Origin: Artocarpus heterophyllus
Lineage: Eukaryota; Streptophyta; Magnoliopsida; Rosales; Moraceae
Assembly: GCA_025403435.1 (NCBI GenBank)
Contig: CM046341.1
Span: 5,155,462-5,219,461, forward strand
Direction: 5' to 3'
DNA length: 64,000 nt
Shown here: positions 35,411 through 54,287 of the stretch, one piece after another
How positions within the stretch are numbered: position 1 is the first letter of the stretch
How the letters are laid out: each line of letters begins with the position of its first letter
The notes under the pieces: generated by a model
Seen by the model: the letters and a program-made list of their open reading frames with translations, nothing else
Database searches by the model: none
Told to the model about the DNA's origin: nothing
Translations under genes and position numbers: made by a program

Positions 35411-36911
35411 AAGACGGTGGTAAAACCAAGGAGGCTTTTTTCGAGTATCCTAAAATGGTCACTTATGTATTTGCTACTTGATCAGGTGGACTTTATTTTC
35501 AATTCTTCAAAACATGGCAGTTCTCTTCGAAAGCTTTTGACATCATATTCTACAATCAGTAATAGCCAGACTGTTTTTGCTAGTGCGTCCATCCCACAGC
35601 ATCGGCGGTTTTTACATGAATGTGTACAACAGAAATGGACCAAGGTTTGTTGATCTATGTCTTATCGCCTCGTTGTTTTCATTTGGATATCATGCAATGC
35701 GGCCTTTTTACTTGAACGTGATATATTTCCATATGCCTTTCAGAGTAATGTGGTTCATATCCATGTCAATCCAATCGAGCCCATGCCATTGCGCTTGCAT
35801 CATAAATTTGTGGTGAGCGTTGTTTTTAATGTAAGACCTACTCTGGGCTTTGTCCAAATTAGTACTGATCTGCATTATAGCTTTTCTGTCTAGTTAATTT
35901 GCTTTACTTAATCTTCTAAAGTAAATATCGTTTCAAAAAAAAAAAAGAAAAAAAAAAAAAAACCTCTTCTACGTTGTGCTTGCAATTGTTCTCTAACAGA
36001 TATGTGGTAAGAATAAGAGACTGCAAACCTTGCTATCCTTGTTACACTCGGATGCTCCAGATTCGGGTATTATTTTTGTTGGTGAGCAGGTACGCAGCTA
36101 GTGAGATTAAACTTTGCATTTTACTTCTCAGCTTTGGGAGTACTTCAGTAAGATTTCTTAAAATATCTTAAAACTTGTGCAGTCCGAAAAGTCAAAAAAG
36201 GCTGGAAATGCTTCACCAACTACTCTACTAATGGACTTTTTAAAGGATTCTTACAATGGTTGTTCAGAAATCCTCCTCCTGGAAGAAGACATGAATATAA
36301 ATTCACGAACAGCTTCTCTATCCGTAAGTTCTAGCCATTTTCTCTGCATACCTCTGTTACCAAACTCCATTTTAGCAGCTTCTGATGTATTTTGTTTACT
36401 TGTTCATTGCAGGAAGTAAGACAAGGAGATGGCTACCTTCTTGTATCAACGGATTTAGCTGCCGGAGGAGTTGATCTGCCCGAAACTACTCACATATACA
36501 ATTTTGATCTGCCAAGAACGGCCACTGATTATCTCCACCGAGCAGGACGAACGGGAAGAAAGCCGTTTTCTAACGAGAAATGTACCGTCACTAACATTAT
36601 AACATCGGAGGAGCGGTTTGTTTTGCAAAGATACGAAAATGAGTCGATGTGTAACTGTGAAGAGCTAGTGATATGACTTTATGAAAGCGCTAGAAAATCG
36701 TCGTTGGGATACAAATGCATTTTCAACTCAAATCATAGTTACATGCGTTTGCAATTTACAAAGAGGATGAGAATTTTGCACATCCATATTCTGAAGGATG
36801 CCTTGATTGACCGACACAGTTACTCATATTCCCTTATTTCTCTTTCTAATCCAATCCTGACCCAAAATGGAGGGGGGAAAAGGGAAAAAGGATGGAAGAA
36901 ATATAGTAGAT

Positions 36912-44156
<7,245 letters not shown>

Positions 44157-45211
44157 ATATAATTTTTTTTTAATCCTCCCAAGGAGAAAATGGAAATTCA
44201 AAATCAATAACCAAAACTTTTGTTATATCAAAAAAAAAATAAAAATTAAAGGTCCTTTGTGAAGAGGAGAGCAATGGAGCTATTATGTTAGTCATTGAAG
44301 GCTTGTTGCCACGTTATCCAAAACCAATTGTATCCACCAGTTTTTGTTTTTGTTTTTGTTTTTGGGTTTTGGCTTCATGTAAGGGACAAACACAATGAAA
44401 TTACAGATGAGTCCTCAAGTTTGCCAAAAATTACGAATCCAGGAATATTCTACTATTGGTTCTGTTCTTGTTTGCTTTGAGATTTTTGTTCCTTTTGTGA
44501 AACACAAACCAGTAAATTATGTATTTAGCTGGCAATGCCATAAATAATATTCGTTATGCCTTCCCATGTTTTGTTGCCTTCTCCAGTATGCAGTATATTG
44601 GTGACAATTCCTTAAGCTTTTTTGCCACTTTTACCCCTAAACTTTTCAGATTTTTACAGTTTGCCCTGTATACTTTAAATTTTTTTAATTTATCCCTCCA
44701 GTCTAGCTTACTAAATTGATGCAACTTCTAGTTAGGGAATTGAAAGATTTGTGTTACGATTTGAATTGAAATTTTATAATTTTTAAACTAACATGTTTCT
44801 CCCGTCACCACCAATTTAATATAACCATCAATAAAATGAGACACATTGCAAATAATTTAACGAGTTAGATATATATAAACAAAATTAAAAGTTTGAAGGT
44901 AAGTTGCTAAAATCTAAAAAGTTCGAGAAGCAAATGCGTAAAATACCCATATCATGGATTGTTAAGAAGTCAAAAAACTCCATCTCCATCTGTTGTTGAA
45001 TGTGACAAGTTTGGAAGCTGGTATCTATAGGTGTTGCAACATATAATAATCGATCATCAACATAATGTATAACAGCTTCAACCTATGGACAAACTTATAA
45101 AGTTATATGCAGAATCTTTTTAATTTGTCTGTTCTTGTTCTTTTCTTTAGATTAGACCAATCATGTTTTACATGCAACGCTAAAGAATGCATATAGAATA
45201 GAAAGCTAATG

Positions 45212-45253
<42 letters not shown>

Positions 45254-47590
45254 TACATTCTTTCAAACAAATATGGTCAAAATGTACATGCTATTTTAGC
45301 AATGACGACGAATACGGTGTTCTGGAAAAGCTATTAAACGATGGTAGCCAAGGAACTCGCCTTAAAGTGTCTCAAAAAAAGAAGACGACAACAAAGAAAT
45401 TTTTGGCATCGTGGTTAAAACTATTGGTTAGAACTATAAACACTATAGCATATGAACGCTTTATACTTTAGCAAATTTTTTGTCCTATTACTGCAGCATG
45501 TGAGAGCTTTATACTGTTTTTAACTGAAAAGTTAGTTCTTGGTTAGAACCAACTTTAATAAACAATATGCACGAGGATAAAAAATATTATTATTTTTATA
45601 ATGAAATGTGACAATAGAATATTAGCGCTTTTTTTTTTTCTTTTTTTGGTTAATGCATAGAGACTATTTGTGCCTTTTGCGTCAATTACCACCTGCCGCA
45701 ATTAACAATTGTAATGAATGGAATGAAATTTTGGTTCCTTTACGCGTGGAAAAAATAAAAGAAAAAATCTATTCAACAGTTTCATCTTCTTAAAACAATA
45801 TATGAATAAGTGGTTTTGGTTTGGCCACACAAATCTTCAAAAAAAAAAAAAGGAAAAAAGTCTTCGTCATTTAATTTTCAATAAAACGACATACTTTCTT
45901 TTAACTCTCTCTGCATAATGCTAACTACTTAAATGTTGCCAACCCAACTTGCGGGAGAAGAAGATTAATCATAAGTGAAACAACTAGATTAACTTAGTTC
46001 TTTTTTTTGTTTCATTCTTTAACCATGCAGATAATGGATCCTCACCAAATTACAAAAGAGAAATATATATTAAAACGTTAGGAAAAAGTTTCCACTAATT
46101 TTTTCCCTAAAAAATCCAATAATTCGTTAAAAATTGAAAGTTCAAAATCGTCTCCAACTCTCCATGTAACAATAATTCGTTGAACAAATTCTATTTACGT
46201 ATAAAGCTTAATGTGCTTTTTGGGTTTCTTGTGGAATTAGACAGAGGAAAAAGAGTTACCACGATGCGGTAATGCAAATGAAAACAAAATAAGATTGTGT
46301 TTGGTAACGTCGTTCTAACTGCTTCAATGAAAAACTCTCACAGCTACGATGTAAAGTAAAAATATGTTATAATATAAAACTTTCACATGCTATAGTGTTT
46401 TGGGTTTAACTTATTAGTTTTAACTAAATTTTTAAACACACTCCAAATAGGCACTTATGTAAATTGTCCAAATAGGCACTTATGTAAATTGTCAAAATAA
46501 TGGAAAAAAGAAAAGAGATGGTTTTTGAAAACAACAAAAAATTAATAATAAGAAAAAACTTATAAAACTACAAACGTACATTATAGTATATGTTGGTAGG
46601 TTGCGACTTTGTATTAGGTCACGCAAAAACTCGCAACCCACCATTTGTGATCTATGGTGGGGTTGCTAGTTATGACAGCGTTAACTAGAGGTCTTCAAAC
46701 TTGAGGTTTTTTTTTTTTTTTTTTGTGTTTATATATTATTTTTAAATTCTAAAATAATAATAAATAAATAAATAATATATAAAGAGTGCTAATAATATTC
46801 TCTTTTTCATTCTCTTATATACAGTGCTTGCAGCACTCTCTTTCTTATTCTTTTTTACACCAACTGCAACTAACACTCCTCAAAATGTATTGTTATTATA
46901 TCGACATATAAGATATGAGATGGTTTTTATGTAATTTACAAAATAGGAAAACACTTTTCTTTGTTTATACAAAGACACAAGGTAGAAATTCACATTTATA
47001 TTTAAAAAAAAAAAAACTTACATATGAGACAATTATCCCGGAAAGGGGATAGAGTGATTAGAGGTCAAAAAAGTTGTGGAGTTCTAATGAATCCATGTGG
47101 CAACGTAGATAATAGCGTGGCTTTCTTAAATGTCTAGAATTAATGTTCTTTTTGAAATTAGCAAAACTAGATTAGATTGAACAAGTTTTGATCATACAAA
47201 CATAAATCAAAGACGCGGAAAGTTGAAACTTGAAACTCAACCGTACAATATCTAAACAAATTTGATATGGTAACGACATAATTATTAGTAGGTAGTTCAT
47301 CAATTTTTTTTGTGTTTTGGTCTCTTCATTAAGACGAAAACATCAAAGTCTAGATAAATAGCTACGTGGTTTGCCCGAAAAAAGCGCGGCACGAAACGAC
47401 GGCGTATGAGCCTCCATTTTTTGTGTTTTGGCAAGCCGTCTTCATCAAAAGTTGTTACTATAAATGGCTCCTCTACCAGCTTCTGCTTAAAGCAATACAA
47501 AACCAAGCACCAACAAAAGCAGAGAGATTCTTGTGAAAAAAAAGGCATAGAAAATCTCTTACAGAGAATTTTTGGTTTTTCAAACGAGCA
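44157..47590. other. Divergent intergenic region between APL1 and the GPI-protein gene
   Basis: AT-rich and non-coding. It holds a TA microsatellite at 45213-45250, dispersed repeats of the TATAGCATGTGA family near 45395-45560 and 46285-46445, a 25-bp direct duplication of CAAATAGGCACTTATGTAAA near 46444-46494, and poly-T tracts. Promoters of both flanking genes must lie here, but I could not identify single elements. Confidence 0.55.
45213..45250. repeat. TA microsatellite upstream of APL1
   Basis: A TA run of about 38 bases preceded by CATACATACAT, about 1.1 kb upstream of the APL1 start codon. Confidence 0.9.
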
Positions 47591-49673
47591 ATGGCGTCTT
47601 CTTTAATTCGTAGTCTTCTTCTCCCACTTTTCCTTTCTTCTCTTCTGTTGCTGAATCACTCTGTGAAATGCGACCATGGTAAGCTCTTTTTAATACATGT
47701 TTGTGTGTATATATACATTGATTAATGAGAAAAGAACAGAATTTGAGTATTATTCTTCTTGATTTGGATTATATTGTGCTCTGATCGGTAAACCTTTGTC
47801 TAATTTTGAGGTGAATTTGCTCGAAGCTACTAATCACATTTGAGATTAAAGGAAGGAAAAAAAAAAACTTATTTTCCTTTTTTGGCATCATCTTTGAAGT
47901 GAATTTGATGTTATTTCTGCAATCCGTTTTGTGGGATTTTTTCGGGGTGCTAAGAAAAGGAAACGTTTTTTTGTCTTTAACTAGCTGCTGAGTACTGATA
48001 CTGTAGATCTGCTAATTGCAAAAAATGGGTTTTGTTCTTTGCTTGACTTTAGAGGAAATAATGAAGAAACTAAACTTGTTATGGTAAATTAACCCCATTT
48101 TGTAATCCTTAAAATAGGCTTGAACTGCTTTTTGGTGTGTATGTTAGTAGGCGCAGCCTTAAATGATTCTTTGGCTGTTATATTCCCTTACTAATTATTT
48201 GCTTGATTTTCCAAGGATAATAGTTTGTGAATTTAACCTTTTTTTCATCTTAGAAGAACTGGCTTTGGATTGATTAAGTTGATTTAGAAGAGAAGTAGTT
48301 TTGGTGATTATGGGAGTTGTAGGCCCTTATCACGTTGGACCAATTTTATAGAACCACTCCAAATTCATGGTAGTATCTACTATTACTATCCATTTGCTAT
48401 TAATGGGAACGAGCAAATTGGGACTTTTTTTTTTTTGAAGGAAGAAATTGGGACAATTGTAGTGCAGCCCAAAAGGTGAAATAGAGTATTTTTGCTGAAT
48501 CTTTCCAAGTATACCATATTTGTTTGTTTCTCTTTGGATCAAAATCATGTATTTAGAACGGTAGCTTTTTATTGCATAGTTTAGCTATTTTATTTTGCCC
48601 AAGGATTTCTTTCTCTGCTGCTATCTTTTTCTTCACTATGAATATATGATATCTAATTTTGTATAAATTATTTTTTGGACTACTAATGTATGTTTTACTT
48701 CTAATTTTAACGGATAATATAGCTTTGTGTTTGTTAATTTAGTAATGTCAATTGACAAAAAGTTTGTAAGCTCTTCAGGGTTTCCTCTCCTTTTGAAGTT
48801 CTAATTTTTATGTTGATAGTGAACCATCTCCGCTTATATTACTGATTTTCTCTATTAGGATATGAAATCCAACAGCCCATTAATTGCATAACAGAGCAGT
48901 TCTATCAAGATTTGTCTCATTTCAAATTTCAATGTTTCACAAGTGCACTCACAACAAAACGTTAGAGTAGGCTATAAAATGATGAACTGGATAATGCAAT
49001 CCCGTTTGTTTTATAGGTTTAAATCACACTTCAAACTATTTTGTTACAGTATTTTCTCTCACAAAATCTACAAGCCCTTTAGAGCCTCTTCCTGTGAGTT
49101 TTCATCTTGACCTTAAGATATCTCCACTGTTTTCCTGCAGATGAGGAAGATTTGCTTTTCCAAAGCATCAATGCCTATAGGGCCTCCTTGAACTTGACAG
49201 CTTTACTAAAGAACGAGAACGCAGAGTGTTTTGCTGATGAAATTGCTGAAGAGTTCCAGAACAAACCCTGCATGAACACGACGGGCTCCAACACCGTTGC
49301 AGGAACTGAACCCCAGTTTGCAAACTACCCGAATCTCTTAGCCAAATGCCATCTGAACGTATCCAACACAAGGGATGGGGCTGTGCTGCCTGCTTGTGTT
49401 CCCAACTTGGAATCCACTCTCGTCGTCTCCAACTTCACGAAGTCTCAGTACTCGGATTACCTCAACGACACCAAGTATACAGGAATCGGGATCGGTCATG
49501 AAGACAACTGGATCGTCGTTGTTCTCACCACAAGCACGCCTGAGGGAAGCTATGTGCTCGCCCAAGATAACGTTGATACAGGCAAAGCAATCAATACAGC
49601 CAGTTTTGTTCCCAAGATTGGCTTTGTTTATCACTTTCTGTTTTTGTTGATTGCTTCTATCCAACTGTTATAA
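47591..49673 (+). CDS. GPI-anchored protein of the At3g06035/At5g19250 type
   Basis: A secreted plant protein of unknown biochemical role, expected at the outer face of the plasma membrane. Exon 1 (47591-47678) encodes a signal peptide of about 27 residues rich in Leu and Ser and ends in phase 1. Exon 2 (49141-49673) completes a 206-residue protein. The mature part starts DEEDLLFQSINAYRASLNL and has the family signatures KNENAECFADEIAEEF, PCMNTTGSNTV, LLAKCHLNV and YTGIGIGHEDNWIVVVLTTS. N-glycosylation sequons include NLT, NTT, NVS, NFT and NDT. The C-terminus is a hydrophobic GPI-type tail ending LLIASIQLL. The 1462-nt intron is typical GT-AG. A second complete copy of exon 2 follows downstream. 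Confidence 0.92.
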
Positions 49674-49916
49674 ACCAAGAGCACAGTCATATATACTCCT
49701 TTGTTTGTTTGCTTGATTATTTTTTTCTTCTTTTGTTTCTTTTTTCCTGCACAAAGACATTCAAACCCCATATGTTTGAACAGTATTTTATTCCTTTAAT
49801 TTTTTTTATTGCATATTACATTGGACTAATGAATGTTATTTTGCAAAATTGATTTGTTTTTTGAATTTATATTGCAATATAGTCAAATGGAGCATATCTC
49901 CCCTGTTTTCCTGCAG

Positions 49917-50602
49917 ATGATGATGATTTTAACGATGATAAAGCTGATCGCATTAATGATGATAAACATGATGATCATATTGATGATGATAAAGATGATG
50001 GTGTTCACGATGATGTTGATGAGGAGGATTTTCTTCTTCGAAGCATCAACTCGGAACGGGCCACCTTGAAGCTGGCGGCGCTAACAAAGTATGAGAACGT
50101 AGATTGTTTTGCCGATGAATTTGCTGATCGCTTCCAGGATCAACCCTGCACGAACACCACAGGCGCCATAACCACGCCGGGCACCAGGGCTCAGCTCTCC
50201 AGCTACCTGGAGCTTTTAGCCAAATGCAATTTGAACGTCACCACGGGGCTTGTGTTGCCCGTTTGTGATACCAAATCGGTCCCTAATGGCGCCCTCTCTG
50301 ACCTCAAACGTTCCCAGTACTCGAAATCCCTCAACAACCCCAAGTTTACAGGCGTGGGGATTGGCTCTGAAGACGACTGGATTGTCGTCGTTTTGACCTC
50401 AAACTTGCTTGCCGGAGGTGTTGTGCCTTCCACCAACTCTCCCATTTGCAGCACTCCGAACGCAGCCAACTCTCAGAATGGAATTACAAAGGCCAATGCA
50501 GTGGATGGAATCAACGCAATCAGTGCAGCCAGTTTTGTTCCCAAACTTAGCTTGATTCACCGCTTCCTGCTTTTGTTCATCGCTTCCCTCTTACTCTTAT
50601 AG
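49917..50602 (+). CDS. Duplicated alternative terminal exon of the GPI-protein gene
   Basis: A second version of exon 2 begins after TTTTCCTGCAG at 49907-49916, the same acceptor word used by the first exon 2 at 49130-49140. Its phase fits exon 1 exactly: 88 + 686 nt = 258 codons, for a 257-residue protein. It opens with an Asp-rich run of about 38 residues (many DD and DDD) before DEEDFLLRSINSERATLKL. It then repeats the family landmarks YENVDCFADEFADRF, PCTNTTGAITTPG and FTGVGIGSEDDWIVVVL, and ends in a GPI-type hydrophobic tail. No second signal-peptide exon is seen in the 243 bases between the copies, so it likely depends on exon 1 at 47591. Confidence 0.8.
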
Positions 50603-51761
50603 ATCAAATGCAGGGCCACAAATGATATATACATATATACACCAGGTTTTTGCGGCCTTCTTTTATTTATATTTTTAGGGGATAAATTAAAGACAATAAA
50701 AAGCCACGTCCCATGACAAGTTCTTATTGCCGCTGCTACTTGAGAGAGAACAAAGGAACGATGAATTTTCCAAAGGAAGCTCAAGATTTAGTCGTCTAAG
50801 AACTTGGATGGAATTTGGTGTGGTTGATATTATGGTTTTGAGATGTTTTTGTGTGTACTAAATTATGGAGAGTCATGTTCTTTTTGTGCATTGTAAAATA
50901 ACGTTGAGCTCTCATTTTATGTAAAGATTTATTTTTATACATGAATAAAATTATTATTTACAGATATAAGTTACACACACACATATACACATCACAAGAC
51001 TTGAGAAATCAATTTTAGAGGTAAATGTAGTTAAAGGATACTTTTCTCTCTCCATATGTACCACACAGTACTTTGTCTACAATCAACACTTTTCCTACAA
51101 TCAATTTCCTCTGAGGTGACAAAAAAAAATGTCAAAGGAATGATTAATAGGTGATTAATAGAACTCTAAAATTGGCATGGAGACTAATTATCTGAGAGAG
51201 GTTTAAGGTTAACCTATCTATGAAAGCAAACAAGTGTATTTATAGGATATTTAGAGTTACGTTTCAACCATAAATAATGTAATGCTTTCACATGCTACAG
51301 TGTTAGTTCCAACAAATAGTTTTATCTCCCAAACACCATTTCGAAAAATAGTATCCAACCAAATTAAACGAAAAAAGAAGTTGAGTCAAAAACTCCAAAC
51401 GATATTTCACATTCTTTTAGACTAAAGAAAAAAGTAAAATGTCAAAAGATCACAGATCGCCAATGGAGCACAATAACACTTGTGCTAAACAAAAAAAGAA
51501 GGAAAACGGTTACATCGTTTCCTCTAATGTGAAAAAAATAAAAAAAAAAAGTCTTCCTATTTGTAAGTAGTTTCAAGTGATACAAGTAGAAAATATTCTT
51601 TACGAATTATGAATGAGTTACCTTTAGAGGGAATAATTTGTTGAACTTGTTAAAACTCCTTTTTCCAAGAAAACTACGATAAAATCAATTTTGTCAAATT
51701 CAAACAATGTGTACTTTGAGAACTACTTCTTGCAAAGTACTGTGTGGTAGAAAGAAAAGTA

Positions 51762-51867
51762 CTCTCAAATGATTCGAGTATTTGAATAAAGATTTAATTT
51801 TTTGTGAGAGAAAATACTGTAGCAAAATGATTCGAACCGTGATTCGAGTATCGAAACAAACGGGCCC
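51762..51867. mobile_element. MITE-like element, family A
   Basis: Contains GATTCGAGTATTTGAATAAA, AGAAAATACTGTAGCAAAAT and TATCGAAACAAACGGGCC, aligning along its length with 9120-9224 and 16809-16928. The left GGCCCGTTT end has decayed to TCAAATGA while the right end is well kept. Confidence 0.65.
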
Positions 51868-53085
51868 TCAATCACTAATGAAAAATTCTCTACAATGATA
51901 GTGATTGTGCTAGAATTTGATATTGGATCTTGTTTTTCTTCATTGCATTCATCAAACATTGCAACAATTTTTTTTTAGCCTTCTTCTCCACCACTGTCAT
52001 TTTGTGGCTCGTAAATCTCCACAAAATTTAAAAATGCATACTTTGAACCTGAATTCGCATAGTTTGGGTCATCGACTGGCAAGGGTGAGTTGGAAAAGGG
52101 CAATTGGATTGTCATCCACAATATATCATTCTTATCAACATTTGGATTTGGTGCAACCATTGGGGTGTCGGGGCAATGCAAAGTTTTGCCGCATCGGGGC
52201 GTCCATTTGGTATGCTCACAAAACAAACTTCATTGCTTTGATATGTTGTTGAGAATGGAAAATACAAGCGCGCAAAGACAGAAAGTGCAAAACAGCATGC
52301 TAAAATATCAACTATGCAGCGGAAACTTAATAAAGGGAAATTTTAGATAACATGACTTTTTCATGTTAACATGATTTTTTTTAAAAAAAAAAACCATATT
52401 TTTGGTTTTAGTCTTGTTTTCTTTATTAAGTTAATCAAGTGTAACCTATTTTGTAAGTGTTTGGTGCATTTTTAATTTGAACCGTTAATACAACTAGGGA
52501 TAGTTTTTACCTTATAAATGGGGAAAAATTACTTACTACCACATATATATATATATATATTACATTACAAGGTACAACTTGAGAATTTATTTTATATTTT
52601 TATTTTTGAGGGGAAACTTGAGGATTTATTTATTAGCAAAAAGAATCTCAAATTTCCCTTAAAAAAAAAATCTCAAATTAGTAAATCGCAATTTAAGAAA
52701 GTATAATTTGAGTACTCCAAGGATTTTTTTGGATAAAAATGTCATTACCTTTTCTATTTACTTTTACACTGTGTTTTAAATCTAGTCAGATGCTATTCTT
52801 TTAGTTTGTAATTCTGTCGAATGCATACATTTGTATTAAATTTAACACCTAAATTTATATATTTTTACTGTTAATCTTCAATTTTGACTTAATTAATTGC
52901 CTAGAATACCCTAAAAAATAAGAAAACTTTAAAATTTATAAAACTCTAAACTAAAGTGTTATCATATAAGAAAATGTCTACGATACTCTCAATTTTTTTA
53001 TTTTTTTTTGTCTTCTTCTTCTTGTGAAAATTTTTCCCTCATTTACTTAAGGATAATTTGGTCCTTTTGGTAGGTTAAAATATAC

Positions 53086-53090
<5 letters not shown>

Positions 53091-53125
<35 letters not shown>
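53091..53125. repeat. TA microsatellite
   Basis: An uninterrupted TA run with no coding content. Confidence 0.9.
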
Positions 53126-53130
<5 letters not shown>

Positions 53131-54287
53131 GACAGAGGTTAAAGTCAGTTTTTGGTTTAGATAAAATGTATGTATCTATATTAGATATACTTAGTAAGTG
53201 TAGATTCAACGAGATAAAAAAACAGCCTAAAACAAATAATACAAAAAGGTAAATACCCCTCTCCTTTTTTTTTCCCTCTTTGACTAGTAAAATGTCATAT
53301 TTTCTAAACAAAGATTAAAAAATTCCCAAAAAACTTATAGCTAAATAGGCATATTTGGGGACAAAAATGCTCTCTCTTTTGGCTTTACAAAGTAATTTTG
53401 AAGTTATAATCAAAATTCAAGAAGGATAAAAGTTGCAGCAAAGACATTCGTGTCTCAAAAGACAAAAACCACCTGCTATAAAATATATTTTTTCAATTAC
53501 ATGGTAAGTTATAATCAAAATTTAAGCTTTGTGATTTCAATTGTAAATAATATAAAGCTCTTACATGTTACACTATAAAAGTAAAAATATATTATAATAT
53601 AAAACTCTCCCATATTATCATGTGCAGTTTAAACCATTCTTTTAAACATCAAAATATCGATTCGAGATTATGATAATACGACGATAACAAAGTAGTGATG
53701 TTTTTTAAAAACAACATAGTGCCAAATATCATAGGCTTTAGTATTAGATGTGAGATTGTTATCATTATCCTTTTTGAAAAATTATGGATAAAAGAATATA
53801 AAAACATATTTTTACTAATAATATTGTCGTGGACTCCTTCTCCAACGCCCTCCCCAAATAAAGATTTACTTTACCACGTCATTTCAAACAACAGCAAGAC
53901 GCACTTGAACAACAGGGGCACAAATGCTAGGAAACCTCACGGCCATGAACAAAATTCTAAAAACAACAATTAACAGTGGCCAATATTTAAATCCTCAAAA
54001 TTACAGGGGCAAAGCTAACAACATAATTATTTTTCACTTAATTTTATTTATTTTTTCCTTTTTTTTTATATTATTCGCATTTTGAATACAGATCCCACCT
54101 TGCTCTTTTCCCTCCTTTCAAATCTCCACACTTAGAAACGAAAAAAAAATAAAAAAAAAGAAAAACCAGAGATGAACCAGAACTTCACAATCACAACAAC
54201 TCTCTTGAAATCCTAACCCATTTTCGCGACGTACAATCCTCCCTCGAAGCCCCAGCGAAGCACGAATCTTGTTTCCAGAAACTTCCG

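Larger units (their letters stand above)
33583..36676 (+). pseudogene. RH58: Disrupted DEAD-box RNA helicase 58, chloroplastic
   Basis: Matches the plant chloroplast helicase RH58. Exons: 33583-33830, 33911-34004, 34099-34212, 34441-34589, 34942-35046, 35486-35644, 35744-35812, 36000-36089, 36183-36323 and 36413-36676. Recognisable parts are a Ser/Pro-rich transit-like N-terminus, a Q motif (PTDVQRQALP), TGSGKT, PTRELGMQ, VIDEVDF in place of DEAD, ASASIP and HRAGRTGR. Exon 4 carries a 26-bp tandem duplication (34477-34502 repeated at 34503-34528), which shifts the frame to a TAA at 34537-34539. Independently, the ancestral-frame Trp of HKSWLK is now TAG at 34581-34583. Motif V reads STDLAAGGVD, where Arg is expected at the first Gly. 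Any product would stop near residue 184. The other exons keep their frames, so the loss looks recent. Introns 1 and 5 appear to use GC donors. Confidence 0.88.
50603..54287. other. Intergenic DNA between the GPI-protein gene and the MAPKKK gene
   Basis: AT-rich with no multi-exon coding signal. It holds a family A MITE-like copy at about 51762-51867, two TA microsatellites (52541-52561 and 53091-53125) and dispersed TATAGCATGTGA-family words near 51245-51360 and 53500-53650. The last 100 bases, rich in C, are probably the leader of the kinase gene. Confidence 0.55.

Noticed and set aside
49674..50602. Second GPI-protein copy as an independent complete gene
   Set aside because: No start codon followed by a signal peptide is visible between the copies, and the acceptor and phase match exon 1 of the first copy. 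Retained as an alternative exon, though an unseen short exon cannot be excluded.
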